Part shown: piece by piece, positions 8,913 to 17,411 of the stretch
Layout: every line of letters starts with the position of its first letter
How positions within the stretch are numbered: the first letter of the stretch is position 1
Assembly (NCBI RefSeq): GCF_000784355.1
Contig: NZ_KN360925.1
Location: 38,496-102,495, forward strand
DNA: 64,000 nucleotides
Source: Methanolacinia paynteri
GTDB lineage: Archaea; Halobacteriota; Methanomicrobia; Methanomicrobiales; Methanomicrobiaceae
Direction: 5' to 3'
Position numbers and translations under genes: made by a program
Notes under the pieces: generated by a model
Databases searched by the model: none
Seen by the model: only the letters and a program-made list of their open reading frames with translations
Told to the model about the DNA's origin: nothing

Positions 8913-9407
8913 ATGATGATGCCGCTTTTTGCATGGAGGGACAACTCCTGCGACCCCAGGATCTGCTCGGTAAAAAAACTTGAAAGAGCAGGAATGATCC
9001 GGGTGGCGGCGAAGATCGACAAGATCCCGAAGAGCACCCTTCTCCTGGATCCGAGGTCACCCCAGGCACTCTCGCCTGCCGACAGGATCGCACCGTCCCT
9101 GACCGTTCTGGACTGCACGTGGGAGACTCTTGAAAAGGTTGATGTCGGGGAGATTACACGAAAAAGGGCGCTTCCTTTCCTTGTCGCCGCGAATCCGGGC
9201 CATTTCGGGAGACCGTTCATGCTGAACTCGGTCGAAGCTTTAGCCGCTGCACTTTATATTATGGGCGAAAAACAGCAGGCACATGACATCCTGGCCAAAT
9301 TCGGGTGGGGACTCAGGTTCCTGGAAGTGAATGCCGAGCCTCTCGAAGATTACAGCAGGGCAGCAAATTCAGCTGAAATCGTCGAAATCCAGTCGCATTA
9401 TTACTGA
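8913..9407 (+). CDS. tsr3: 16S rRNA aminocarboxypropyltransferase Tsr3 (DUF367)
   Basis: A 164-residue protein matching Tsr3 throughout: N-terminal cysteine block (RDNSCDPRICSVKKLERAG), LDPRSPQALSPAD, VLDCTWE, LPFLVAANPGHFGRP and the C-terminal SVEALAAALYIMG. Tsr3 moves the aminocarboxypropyl group of SAM onto a modified uridine of small-subunit rRNA during ribosome maturation. Three ATG codons stand in a row at 8913-8921; no ribosome site precedes them, so the mRNA is probably leaderless. Divergent from the TudS-like gene. Confidence 0.93.
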   Translation: MMMPLFAWRDNSCDPRICSVKKLERAGMIRVAAKIDKIPKSTLLLDPRSPQALSPADRIAPSLTVLDCTWETLEKVDVGEITRKRALPFLVAANPGHFGRPFMLNSVEALAAALYIMGEKQQAHDILAKFGWGLRFLEVNAEPLEDYSRAANSAEIVEIQSHYY

Positions 9408-9639
9408 ACGGATTATCCGAACCATAAGAGTACGTACATTATATTGATCTAATGGCGGACAATGACCTACCCCTCGTCAGGTTTTATAAGAGGACGATCA
9501 AACAGGATAATTGTCCCCGGAACAGCCGTTAATTCCCCCATTAGTGTTCCTGTGCCCGGGGGTGGAAGAAAAGTACCTAAACGAATTGCCATCATAAGCA
9601 CTTTGACAACAATAACAATATGATATCTTTCTCAGGAAA

Positions 9640-9657
9640 TCCCGGGAATTCCCGGGA
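9640..9657. repeat. Perfect 18-bp palindrome
   Basis: TCCCGGGAATTCCCGGGA is its own reverse complement. It lies downstream of both tsr3 and the phospholipase-D-like gene, so between two convergent 3' ends. It may be a terminator-type hairpin or a protein-binding site. The rest of the gap 9408-9684 has only a 26-codon frame starting at 9452, with no other support. Confidence 0.7.
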
Positions 9658-9684
9658 ACCAATCTTCAACCAGACAATCACCAT

Positions 9685-11421
9685 TCAGGACTCTTTTTTT
9701 CTAACAAAATACAGCACTGCAAAGAGGATGATTACCCCGGCCGCGATATAGTTCCTGAGCTCATCCGTTTGGGACGAGCCGGAGACGTCACCAATATGCC
9801 CTGTAGACGGGTCAACCGGAGCGGATGAATCCCAGTCCGCGTCGAAAACCTCTGTAAAGTAGCCGGCCGCACCTGCATGATCGATTATCAGGCCGGCCTC
9901 CCGGTTGTATGACGGGGAGTTTTCGTTCCAGTTTATTGAGCTTACGAGGACCAGCCTTCCGTCGACTATCACGCCTTTATTGTGAACCTTATCGAGGTAA
10001 CCGGATTCAAGGCTGATAAGCCTCGCTTCGAGAGGAAGCGATTCGGAGGAAGCAACTGCGTTTATGTATTGAGCCATCTCGTCGTTATCGTCGTCATCTT
10101 CGATATTGTAATAGTACGAATCGAGGATAATACGTACATCCGCACCTCGCCGGGCGGCATCGATCGCATCCTCAAGCCACGGGTTTTCGCCCGAAGACCA
10201 GTTTTTGATATAGGCCTGCTCGATGCAGACTGACTCCTCAGCCGAAGAGATCAGGTCGCCTACGAGATAGCTTGTATCAGGAGATATCACCGGAGTAACA
10301 GTCGCACCTTCAAATGATTCAGGCAGGAACTTTCCCGTTCCAGCTTCGGCGACTGAATATGATCCCACTCCGTTTGTCCCCGTCATCTCCGTGATCCAGC
10401 CCCCGTTGGAATCCCGGTCGAATACATCTTCGAAATATGAGGCAAGAGCAGGACTTTCTGCTACCACACCCCACCCGCGGTTTCCCCCCGTACCGGATGA
10501 GGGATACCCGGTCTCGCCGAAGTTTTCACTCGCTACAAGGACAAGTGAATCGTCGGATATAACGTATTTCGCATGATCGTACCTGTAAGGGGCATGAAAC
10601 ACCCCGTTCTCAGTCGCCATCGATAGAACAGGGATTCCTGCGGAACCGAGAATCGAACAGACATTCTTCTCTTCATCCGACACTCCGCCGACAGGCGAGC
10701 CTTCCACAAGTACATCGACATCTACGCCCCTCCCGGATGCTTCGGCGAGAAGACCTGCGATCGAGGTACCGGTGAACTCGTACACGTTTATATCAAGGGA
10801 CGACTTCGAGTTCTCTATGAAATCCTTCAGCTTCGCGTAGGAACAGTCGGGGGCGGCGAATACGGTTACGGAAACATCATAGAACGTCTCAGGTTCGAAC
10901 CGGGACTGCCCGATATAATACGGCCTCTCGTCCCATACCCCGTCCGAATATACATGAACCCTGCCCTCTCCGGAGACAACATCTCCGGGCCATGCGACCT
11001 CCTGTATTACCGCAACCCCTCTTTTGAGGATAAGTTCGTCGCCGCTGTTCGCCATCTTCAGTGTTCCGGTCCTTACCATGTCGGGGACCTGCGGGTCGGA
11101 GTTATATATCTCGAAGTCCGGTTTCTCCCCTTGAACGGATTCATAATCCACAGCCTTCTGCGCCACAATCACGCTGCCGCGGGATACCGTGTTGTCAGGA
11201 AACCTGGCGCTCCCCTCATTGTCGGTGACATAATAACCGGTGAGATCCCCTGATCCGCTGATAACGAAGTATTCGTCTCCCTCGCCTGAGAGCCATGTGT
11301 CGGGACAAAACTCGGAGACTACGAATCCGGCGGAAACGGATACGGTGCAGAAAAATACAAACAGGATAATTGCAAAAACAGCCCCCCTTATACCCATAAA
11401 TGAGATCTTTTCGCCTTTCAT
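9685..11421 (-). CDS. Secreted phospholipase-D-like protein with lamin-tail domain and C-terminal membrane anchor
   Basis: A 578-residue exported protein. Residues 9-31 form a signal peptide ending SVSAG. Residues 33-150 resemble a lamin-tail domain (VVSEFCPDTWLSGEGDEYF). Two PLD half-domains follow with intact HxKx4D motifs: H283/K285/D290 and H480/K482/D487. A single membrane span at about 558-573 followed by RKKES anchors the protein on the outer face. The PLD fold suits phosphodiester cleavage of lipid or nucleic acid; extracellular nuclease is plausible because lamin-tail domains often accompany them (family knowledge). Confidence 0.88.
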   Translation of the reverse strand: MKGEKISFMGIRGAVFAIILFVFFCTVSVSAGFVVSEFCPDTWLSGEGDEYFVISGSGDLTGYYVTDNEGSARFPDNTVSRGSVIVAQKAVDYESVQGEKPDFEIYNSDPQVPDMVRTGTLKMANSGDELILKRGVAVIQEVAWPGDVVSGEGRVHVYSDGVWDERPYYIGQSRFEPETFYDVSVTVFAAPDCSYAKLKDFIENSKSSLDINVYEFTGTSIAGLLAEASGRGVDVDVLVEGSPVGGVSDEEKNVCSILGSAGIPVLSMATENGVFHAPYRYDHAKYVISDDSLVLVASENFGETGYPSSGTGGNRGWGVVAESPALASYFEDVFDRDSNGGWITEMTGTNGVGSYSVAEAGTGKFLPESFEGATVTPVISPDTSYLVGDLISSAEESVCIEQAYIKNWSSGENPWLEDAIDAARRGADVRIILDSYYYNIEDDDDNDEMAQYINAVASSESLPLEARLISLESGYLDKVHNKGVIVDGRLVLVSSINWNENSPSYNREAGLIIDHAGAAGYFTEVFDADWDSSAPVDPSTGHIGDVSGSSQTDELRNYIAAGVIILFAVLYFVRKKES

Positions 11422-12025
11422 TATTTACAGGTAACGAAAAAATTTTGGTGAAAAATCAAGGTCTGGACCTTTTAGATCCCCTACCCAAATTCCAATAAAC
11501 TTTTTAGCTCTTTGCTGTCTCATGTTTTTCTCCGGCAACCCCGGCACCGGCGGCCAGGCCGCCGGACGGCCCCTCCCAGGGGGCCTTGCCCTAAGATAAT
11601 CTCCCTACGGCACGCCCAGGGGACCGGCAAGGGTCCCCAGAGCTGTTAATTTATTTTTGCTTGGAGATCCGGTCGAAACCTTTTAGAAACCTTTGTTTCA
11701 TGAACGTTTGACAGATATCCACATTCCGCATACATCTACTCCGAGCATTATTATAGAGTTTTTTCCAGAGAAAACCGTTCAGAACGTGTCAGGAGTTTAC
11801 TGCATCTTTATGCTCAGGGGATACTCGCCTATCCCCTGAGCAGTCTATCGCATGAAGAGGCCCCGAGGTCGGGGCCGATCCACGGGCCTGCTTAGCGGCC
11901 CGTGGCGAGGGGTTGCCGACGATGTTACTGAGGGATATCTATTCATAGTCACTTGATTTACCCATGCCGGCATAAAAAAATGTATCAAATAAATTCAGAA
12001 TATCCCATCTCTGCAAAACGATAAG
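11422..12025. other. Divergent intergenic region rich in perfect hairpins
   Basis: Six hundred bases between divergent genes, with no convincing protein frame. Two GC-rich blocks (about 11531-11640 and 11811-11925) carry at least six perfect inverted repeats: 11547-11565 (9-bp arms, one base between), 11568-11585 (6 bp), 11619-11638 (7 bp), 11811-11842 (13 bp), 11859-11876 (7-8 bp) and 11880-11905 (9 bp). Between them the DNA is AT-rich. The pattern suits structured RNA or clustered protein-binding repeats; no known family recognised. Confidence 0.6.
11811..11842. repeat. Perfect 13-bp stem with 6-base loop
   Basis: TGCTCAGGGGATA (11811-11823) pairs exactly with TATCCCCTGAGCA (11830-11842) around CTCGCC. 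It is the longest of the hairpins in this gap and is followed within 40 bases by two further perfect stems (11859-11876 and 11880-11905). The series looks like one folded unit. Confidence 0.75.
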
Positions 12026-12658
12026 ATGCAGCACAATGAAACCTTTATCCGGATGGTCAGGATACCGGAAAGCGATCATTTTGTCGTGAAACTCGGCGGA
12101 AGCCTGATGGAGCACGCCCCGCGACTCATCGATATCCTCGTACAATCAAAGAGGAACATAACGATAGTTCCCGGCGGCGGCTGTTTCGCGGATTCAGTCA
12201 GAGAGATGGAACTCGATGATGAATCCTCTCACTGGATGGCTATACTCGCGATGGAGCAGTACGGCTGCTACCTCCATTCCCTCGGCCTGGCCGTGCAGGA
12301 TGAACTCGTCCGCAGGACCGGGGTCTGCGTCCTGCTCCCGTATTCCTGCCTGAGAGAGGAGGACCCGCTTCCGCACTCGTGGAATGTTACATCCGATACG
12401 ATTGCGGCATGGGCCGCGGGAAGACTGGGATGCCCGCTGATACTGCTCAAATCCACCGAAGGTCTGTCCGCCGGCGGGAGAACGCTGGATATCGTCTCTT
12501 CCCCCGGAAGCTACCCTGAATGCGACCCGTGCCTTGTACCGTATGTCCTGGAGAACAGGATTCATACGACGGTTATAAACGCAAACGACGGGATTACCGC
12601 AGAACGATTCTTCAACGGCGAAGAGGTCGGGGGAACGGTCGTCATCAGAAGTGTTTAA
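12026..12658 (+). CDS. mfnE: Aminomethylfuranmethanol phosphate kinase MfnE (amino acid kinase family)
   Basis: A 210-residue short member of the amino acid kinase superfamily: KLGGSL (22-27), VPGGG, and VTSDTIAAW before the nucleotide-binding half. Short archaeal proteins of this type phosphorylate [5-(aminomethyl)furan-3-yl]methyl phosphate in methanofuran synthesis, making a diphosphate needed for coupling to tyramine. The following Zn-ribbon and aEF-1beta genes lie close on the same strand. There is no strong ribosome site; the ATG at 12053 is an alternative start. Confidence 0.82.
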   Translation: MQHNETFIRMVRIPESDHFVVKLGGSLMEHAPRLIDILVQSKRNITIVPGGGCFADSVREMELDDESSHWMAILAMEQYGCYLHSLGLAVQDELVRRTGVCVLLPYSCLREEDPLPHSWNVTSDTIAAWAAGRLGCPLILLKSTEGLSAGGRTLDIVSSPGSYPECDPCLVPYVLENRIHTTVINANDGITAERFFNGEEVGGTVVIRSV

Positions 12659-12703
12659 GACTCCCCGGGTTGAAATAATAAGATAATTTTCAGGTGATAT
12701 TTT

Positions 12704-12862
12704 ATGCCAACAGAAAAATGCACATCATGCAAGGCCCCTCTTTCAGAGCCGGGCTGGACAAAATTCGAGTGCCCAAAGTGCCGCGAGGTTATCTACCGCT
12801 GCCACAAATGCAGGCACCAGAGCGTACCATACGAATGCAAATGCGGATTCCAGGGGCCATAA
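12704..12862 (+). CDS. Small zinc-ribbon protein (HVO_2753-like)
   Basis: A 52-residue protein with four CxxC/CxC knuckles (CTSCKA, CPKC, CHKC, CKCG), enough for two zinc sites, and almost nothing else. It belongs to the small archaeal zinc-finger group annotated as RNA-binding Zn-ribbon proteins next to aEF-1beta. AGGTGAT at 12692-12698 precedes the ATG. The stop is three bases before the aEF-1beta start, so the two are co-translated. Confidence 0.88.
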   Translation: MPTEKCTSCKAPLSEPGWTKFECPKCREVIYRCHKCRHQSVPYECKCGFQGP

Positions 12863-12865
12863 GCA

Positions 12866-13126
12866 ATGGGTGATGTAGCGGTAATCCTCAAAGTGATGCC
12901 CGAATCTCCCGATGTCGATCTTGAGGGACTCAAGAAGGCAATAAAGGTGAAGTATCCGGGAACACAGGATATCGTCGAAGATCCTATCGGATTCGGTCTT
13001 GTAGCAATCAAAGTCGCAATCGTCATTCCCGATGGAACTGCAGGAGCTGCCGACGAAGCTGAGGCAGCACTCGCTTCAATCGAGGGTGTTCAGAGCGCCG
13101 AGATTGTCTCACTTACACTTAACTAA
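12866..13126 (+). CDS. ef1b: Translation elongation factor aEF-1beta
   Basis: An 86-residue protein, the normal archaeal length (begins MGDVAVILKVMPESPDVDL; later GFGLVAIKV and the C-terminal GVQSAEIVSLTLN). It is the nucleotide exchange factor that reloads aEF-1alpha with GTP. It is the last gene of the mfnE cluster and is followed by a T-run at 13132-13138. Confidence 0.95.
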   Translation: MGDVAVILKVMPESPDVDLEGLKKAIKVKYPGTQDIVEDPIGFGLVAIKVAIVIPDGTAGAADEAEAALASIEGVQSAEIVSLTLN

Positions 13127-13131
13127 AATAC

Positions 13132-13138
13132 TTTTTTT
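13132..13138 (+). terminator. Poly-T terminator after aEF-1beta
   Basis: Seven consecutive T on the coding strand, six bases after the aEF-1beta stop. Archaeal RNA polymerase terminates at such T-tracts without a required hairpin. Confidence 0.5.
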
Positions 13139-13230
13139 GATTTATTGCCGGGACATAACCGGCCGGTAAACCTGATTTAATTACCATCGGCGAATATACG
13201 GCCTTAATTTAACCTAACATGCTGCCAGTT

Positions 13231-13300
13231 GCAATATCTATATCTGTTTTAAGAACAAGCCCTTGTTCAGGGTTAAAAACCTTGGTGCAATAATGGAGGT
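13231..13300 (+). promoter_or_regulatory. Promoter, palindromic operator candidate and ribosome site of the 613-residue gene
   Basis: A TATA-like stretch (caatatctatatct, 13231-13244) lies about 26 bases before GAACAAG-CC-CTTGTTC (13253-13268), a perfect 7-bp inverted repeat at the expected transcription start. GGAGGT at 13295-13300 stands eight bases before the ATG at 13309. The order TATA, palindrome over the start, strong ribosome site suggests a repressible gene (inference). Confidence 0.5.
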
Positions 13301-13308
13301 AATCTAAA

Positions 13309-15150
13309 ATGACAGATCTGGAGAGAGAAAGAGTCCTCAATTCAGTAAGCCAGGCGGTTTCATTCAAGCCGGCCTATATGACGAACGACAAACTCGAAGC
13401 GGCTGTAAAAGGGCACGGTTCGCTTGTAATTTCCGCCTATGCTATATCTAATTCGATAGCGGAGGATATATTCTGCCCGTACGGTGCTCCGGATATGGAG
13501 CTTCTCGATAGGATGACTCTCGTCGACGCTTCTGTTGCTACCCTTCCGCTGGATATGGTGATGGAGAAGGCGATAAACAGTGCAAAGCTCGCCGGAGCAA
13601 CACCGGAAAATGCCGCACTGCTTGCTGCTGCGTTCGCCTACTTTACAGGATCTTGTGCGAGATCGGGCGTCCCGCTCGGGAACAGGAAGCTCGGTGCCAT
13701 TGCGAGGATTCACGCAGGAGTGCCGAGAACAAGTGCGATCTCGCTGATTACAGGCAAATTCACGCATAAGATTCCAGCATTCCCCGCATACATGGCAATC
13801 TACGAGGAGCTCGTGGATAAGAAACTGACACGGGTGGACGGATCAGTGCTTCCGCCCTTCGTATCCGGCGGTGCGATGTACGGCCACAGCGCCCTCGGCG
13901 AGGACTACAACTTCCCCGAACTTGCCTACAATGCGGCGAAGGTCGGAACCGAGGCGATGATTAAGAGCATGCACGGGGCGGGGATCTATGCATACCCGCT
14001 ATGGCCCGCTTTTATCGGTTCGGCAATCACTCTCGAAATGATCCATTCGGACGCCGCCCTCGGAGAAGAATACGGAACGTTCACCGGGACCGATTCCGCG
14101 TACATGGCAGGTAAAGGTGCGATGGATGCAGCCGGTATCCCAGCCAAGATCCATGTCAGGGGAACGAACGAAGAGTACGACACCGCACGCGTGATAGGCG
14201 ACTTCGGCCTTATCCTAAAGGATATCGGCGGCCCTTCGGTCGTGGGCTCGATGGCGCTCGACGAGGTGTTTGCCGGGTTCCAGGAAGCCGCGACTATGGG
14301 TGCGGGCTTCTCCGGAGGGCCGGTGAACGCACCGCTGGGCCATGTCCTCGGCGACTGTATGCCCGCGATACGGATGCTGATAAAATACAAGGGTGACGTC
14401 TACAAGACAGCCGACGACATCAGGGAGTACAAGATGAACTCGTTCATCGATCCCGAATATGCACTCTGCTCGCTGAACACAATCGCGAGAAAAGCCGAGG
14501 ATGTCACAAGGGGAAGCGTATCGACTGCATGCCTGCTTGCAAGCGAGGACGTTAAGCAGAGGGCGGTCTACAGGCGGGCCGTAAAATCCTACGAGATGCT
14601 GAAAGCCGGAAAGACGGTCGAAGAGGTTGCACGGCAGCTCGACGACGAAAGGAAGGCATATGTCGAAGAGAGAGGATCGCAGGTTCTCTCGGGATTCACT
14701 GGCAAGGACATAAAGGTTCGCTTCACATCCATAACGCCCCAGGGAAGGAGAACCGACAACTTCACGAAGAAGTTCTGGGCGTTCGACGCGAACATCTGCT
14801 TCGAGGCGACGGTCAACGGTAAGGACTACAAGATCGACAACTTCGCCGCAAAGGTGATCCCCGAATACGTCGTCGACGGCAAGGGAAGAGACGATCCCGA
14901 TATGGGAACGGTTATCTTCGCGGGCTCCGTCCTTTCGCAGGAGCTCCAGTATGTCGGCCACACGATATTGAACATCACCATCCCCGCCGCAACGGGAGCA
15001 CTGCTCGGCGGAGACCCGAAGAATGTTGCAAAGGACTCCCAGAAAGGTGCATATCTCACGAGCGCTATCCCCGGCGGAAAAGAGAAGGCGATGGAGGTCG
15101 TTGCGGTTGCAAAACAGATCTACGACAGGATAAACGAACCGTTCCCGTAA
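13309..15150 (+). CDS. Conserved-looking large soluble protein of unknown function, next to larC
   Basis: A 613-residue protein with no signal peptide and no clear membrane spans; alanine/glycine-rich with enzyme-like blocks such as CARSGVPLGNRKLGAIARIH, PPFVSGGAMYGHSALGEDY, MGAGFSGGPVNAPLGHVLGD and a C-terminal half with AAKVIPEYVVDGKGRDDPD. I do not recognise the family; it is not LarA. It has a strong GGAGGT ribosome site. larC starts 16 bp downstream, so both are likely co-transcribed, which hints at a nickel-linked function but does not prove one. Confidence 0.85.
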   Translation: MTDLERERVLNSVSQAVSFKPAYMTNDKLEAAVKGHGSLVISAYAISNSIAEDIFCPYGAPDMELLDRMTLVDASVATLPLDMVMEKAINSAKLAGATPENAALLAAAFAYFTGSCARSGVPLGNRKLGAIARIHAGVPRTSAISLITGKFTHKIPAFPAYMAIYEELVDKKLTRVDGSVLPPFVSGGAMYGHSALGEDYNFPELAYNAAKVGTEAMIKSMHGAGIYAYPLWPAFIGSAITLEMIHSDAALGEEYGTFTGTDSAYMAGKGAMDAAGIPAKIHVRGTNEEYDTARVIGDFGLILKDIGGPSVVGSMALDEVFAGFQEAATMGAGFSGGPVNAPLGHVLGDCMPAIRMLIKYKGDVYKTADDIREYKMNSFIDPEYALCSLNTIARKAEDVTRGSVSTACLLASEDVKQRAVYRRAVKSYEMLKAGKTVEEVARQLDDERKAYVEERGSQVLSGFTGKDIKVRFTSITPQGRRTDNFTKKFWAFDANICFEATVNGKDYKIDNFAAKVIPEYVVDGKGRDDPDMGTVIFAGSVLSQELQYVGHTILNITIPAATGALLGGDPKNVAKDSQKGAYLTSAIPGGKEKAMEVVAVAKQIYDRINEPFP

Positions 15151-15166
15151 GAGACAGAGACATAAT

Positions 15167-16402
15167 ATGAAATGCCTTGTAATTGACGCCCGGCTGGCAG
15201 GCATAGCAGGAGATATGCTCATCTCTGCGCTTGTGGGTCTCACGGGAGATGAGGAGCCGCTCCGCAGGACCGCCGAAGCCATATCAGGTCTTGAGAGCTG
15301 CAGGAGTTTCACTTTTTCTGTAGAGGAATCAGATGACAGCTTCTTTCCCGCAAAAAAACTCAGCATTGAGATCGAAGAGGGAGGAGTCGACGGAAAGGAC
15401 GGGCTGCTCGAAGCGGCGTCTCTTGTAATGGACGCGATCGGGATCAGCCCGACGGCACGAAAGAAGGCTGAAGCTGTATTCGACGACCTTCTCTATGCAG
15501 AGAAGAGGCTGCACCGCACCGGCTTCAACGGGCATGAGATCGCCTCTGCCGATACTCTGTTCGACGTAATCGGGAGCATCGCCCTGCTTGATTCTGCCGG
15601 TTTCTTCGACGGGATCATTCATGCAATCACTCCTGTCGTGGGTGCGGGGAGTATCAGTGTCAGGGGAGGACAGGTCCCCGGCCCGGCCCCCGCCGTCCTG
15701 GAGATCTTCGCCCGGAAGAAGATCCCTTTTTCCGGAAGGGATGTGGATATGGAGTTCACGACACCCACGGGTGCGGCGATCCTTGCAAACGTTGCAAATA
15801 CGGTATCTCCGATATATCCCCCGATAACACCGGAAGCCACCGGGTACGGGACAGGGACAAGAAGGAACAACGGCAACCCGTCCAATGTCCTGAGGGTAGT
15901 CGCGGGAGAGACATCTGCGGAAGTCAACGATTCTATAGTAATGCTTGAGACCAATCTTGACGACATCCCCGGCGAGATTATCGGCTATACGATCGAGAGG
16001 CTCTTTGCCGAGGGTGCATCAGACGTATTCGTCACCGGAGCAATCGGGAAGAAGAACAGGCCCGTAAACATCATATCGGTTATTACAAACCGTCATAACC
16101 ATCTCAGGCTCACTGAGACGCTCATGAAGGAGACCGGGACACTTGGCGTCAGGATTTACGATGTACCGAGGCTAGTTGCAGACAGGACGAGGGAATCGAT
16201 AAACATCGAAGTTGGCAACAAACAATATCCTGTCAGCCTGAAGAGATCGACGGTCGGCGGAAGGCTCATCAGCCTAAAACCGGAGTATGACGACCTGAAG
16301 AAAATTGCGCTGAATACGGGCCTCTCACTAAGAGAGGTTATGGATATAGCGGGAAAAGAGATCTCCGATTACGGGAGCAGGTCTGAAACAGAAAAAAGCT
16401 GA
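15167..16402 (+). CDS. larC: Nickel pincer cofactor biosynthesis protein LarC
   Basis: A 411-residue full-length LarC (begins MKCLVIDARLAGIAGDMLIS; later GHEIASADTLFDVIGSIALL, DVDMEFTTPTGAAILAN and MLETNLDDIPGEIIGYTIER). LarC is the CTP-dependent cyclometallase that inserts nickel into the pincer nucleotide cofactor first known from lactate racemase. In this genome it is one uninterrupted frame, unlike the bacterial version made by frameshifting. larB and larE are not in the window. It follows the unknown 613-residue gene by 16 bp. Confidence 0.92.
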   Translation: MKCLVIDARLAGIAGDMLISALVGLTGDEEPLRRTAEAISGLESCRSFTFSVEESDDSFFPAKKLSIEIEEGGVDGKDGLLEAASLVMDAIGISPTARKKAEAVFDDLLYAEKRLHRTGFNGHEIASADTLFDVIGSIALLDSAGFFDGIIHAITPVVGAGSISVRGGQVPGPAPAVLEIFARKKIPFSGRDVDMEFTTPTGAAILANVANTVSPIYPPITPEATGYGTGTRRNNGNPSNVLRVVAGETSAEVNDSIVMLETNLDDIPGEIIGYTIERLFAEGASDVFVTGAIGKKNRPVNIISVITNRHNHLRLTETLMKETGTLGVRIYDVPRLVADRTRESINIEVGNKQYPVSLKRSTVGGRLISLKPEYDDLKKIALNTGLSLREVMDIAGKEISDYGSRSETEKS

Positions 16403-16436
16403 TCTTTACGGGCGGGCGGAAGCTGATTAAATTATC

Positions 16437-17393
16437 CTAAAACCCTTCATCTTCCAGATAATCGAAGACTTCGTCCGTGACTCTCCTGATCTTTTCGACG
16501 GATGCCTGGAAATCGTCCACCTCTTCAGGGCTTATCCTGATCGGTATCGGAAATACGCCCTTCCTGTTAAGCATTGCAGGGACCCCTATGCAGACGTCGC
16601 CTATGTCGTGCACTTCACAGCGGATGTACGCGGTTACAGAGAGAATCCTGTTCTCGTTTCCGAGTACTGTTCTTGCAAGGGTTGCGATTGCCTCACCGGG
16701 ACCGTAGATGGTCGCTCCGCTTCTCTCGATTATGTAATGACCGGCAGCCTTCACCCAGTCGATCATCTCCTCGCCGGTGAACGTCCTGAACTCCGGCAGG
16801 TTCTTGAGCTGGATGCCTCCGATAGTCGTTGCCGACCAGAGAGGGACCATGGTATCCCCGTGCTCGCCGATGATACGGGTATGCACTTCGCTTACGTGAA
16901 CCTTGAAATGCTGTGCGATAAATGATTTGAGACGCATCGAATCAAGATGTGTTCCAAGCCCGAATACTCTCGATGGCGGGAAGCCCGAATATTTCAGGGC
17001 TACGGCAGTCATGATGTCGACCGGATTTGTAACTATGAAGAATACGGTATCCGGGGCATATCTGGCCACCATCTTTGCGTAATTTGCAATGATTTTTGCG
17101 TTGCCCTTCGCGAGGTCGATCCTGTCCTGACCCGTGTGCCTGGGCGCTCCGGATGTTACGATCACCATATCGGAGTCCTGCATGAGCGACGGATCAACGC
17201 CTGATACGACTTTGATACGTCTCCCGACAGCAGCAAATGCATCGGCGAAGTCCCATTTCAGGCCCTCAAGCGACTCTTCGTTTCCTTCCCTGCCAAAAAG
17301 GACGAGCTCCGTTATGGAAGGAATTCTCGAGATCGCGTAGGCGGCGGACTGGCCCACTTTGCCTGACGCACCGATAACGGTTACTTTAAGCAT
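16437..17393 (-). CDS. mdh: Malate dehydrogenase (LDH/MDH superfamily)
   Basis: A 318-residue NAD(P)-dependent dehydrogenase: Rossmann loop VIGASGKVGQSAA (6-18), substrate loop TSGAPRHTGQDR with R85 and R91 (arginine rather than glutamine selects a dicarboxylate), THLDSMR (D151/R154) and the catalytic histidine in IIGEHGDT (H178). The GASGKVG and LFGREGNE region resembles the methanogen MJ0490-type enzymes, which use NADP or NAD. The frame stays open to 17555 because it runs into the 7S RNA gene; the ATG at 17393 gives the true start MLKVTVIG. Confidence 0.93.
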   Translation of the reverse strand: MLKVTVIGASGKVGQSAAYAISRIPSITELVLFGREGNEESLEGLKWDFADAFAAVGRRIKVVSGVDPSLMQDSDMVIVTSGAPRHTGQDRIDLAKGNAKIIANYAKMVARYAPDTVFFIVTNPVDIMTAVALKYSGFPPSRVFGLGTHLDSMRLKSFIAQHFKVHVSEVHTRIIGEHGDTMVPLWSATTIGGIQLKNLPEFRTFTGEEMIDWVKAAGHYIIERSGATIYGPGEAIATLARTVLGNENRILSVTAYIRCEVHDIGDVCIGVPAMLNRKGVFPIPIRISPEEVDDFQASVEKIRRVTDEVFDYLEDEGF

Positions 17394-17411
17394 GATTAAC
17401 ACCGGAAAAAC

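Noticed and set aside
9452-9532. 26-codon frame between tsr3 and the PLD-like gene
   Set aside because: Too short, no ribosome site, no recognisable composition.
14215-15366. 383-codon minus-strand frame across the 613-residue gene and larC start
   Set aside because: It lies opposite two convincing plus-strand genes with ribosome sites; its peptide is Arg/Leu/Val-rich shadow sequence without domains.
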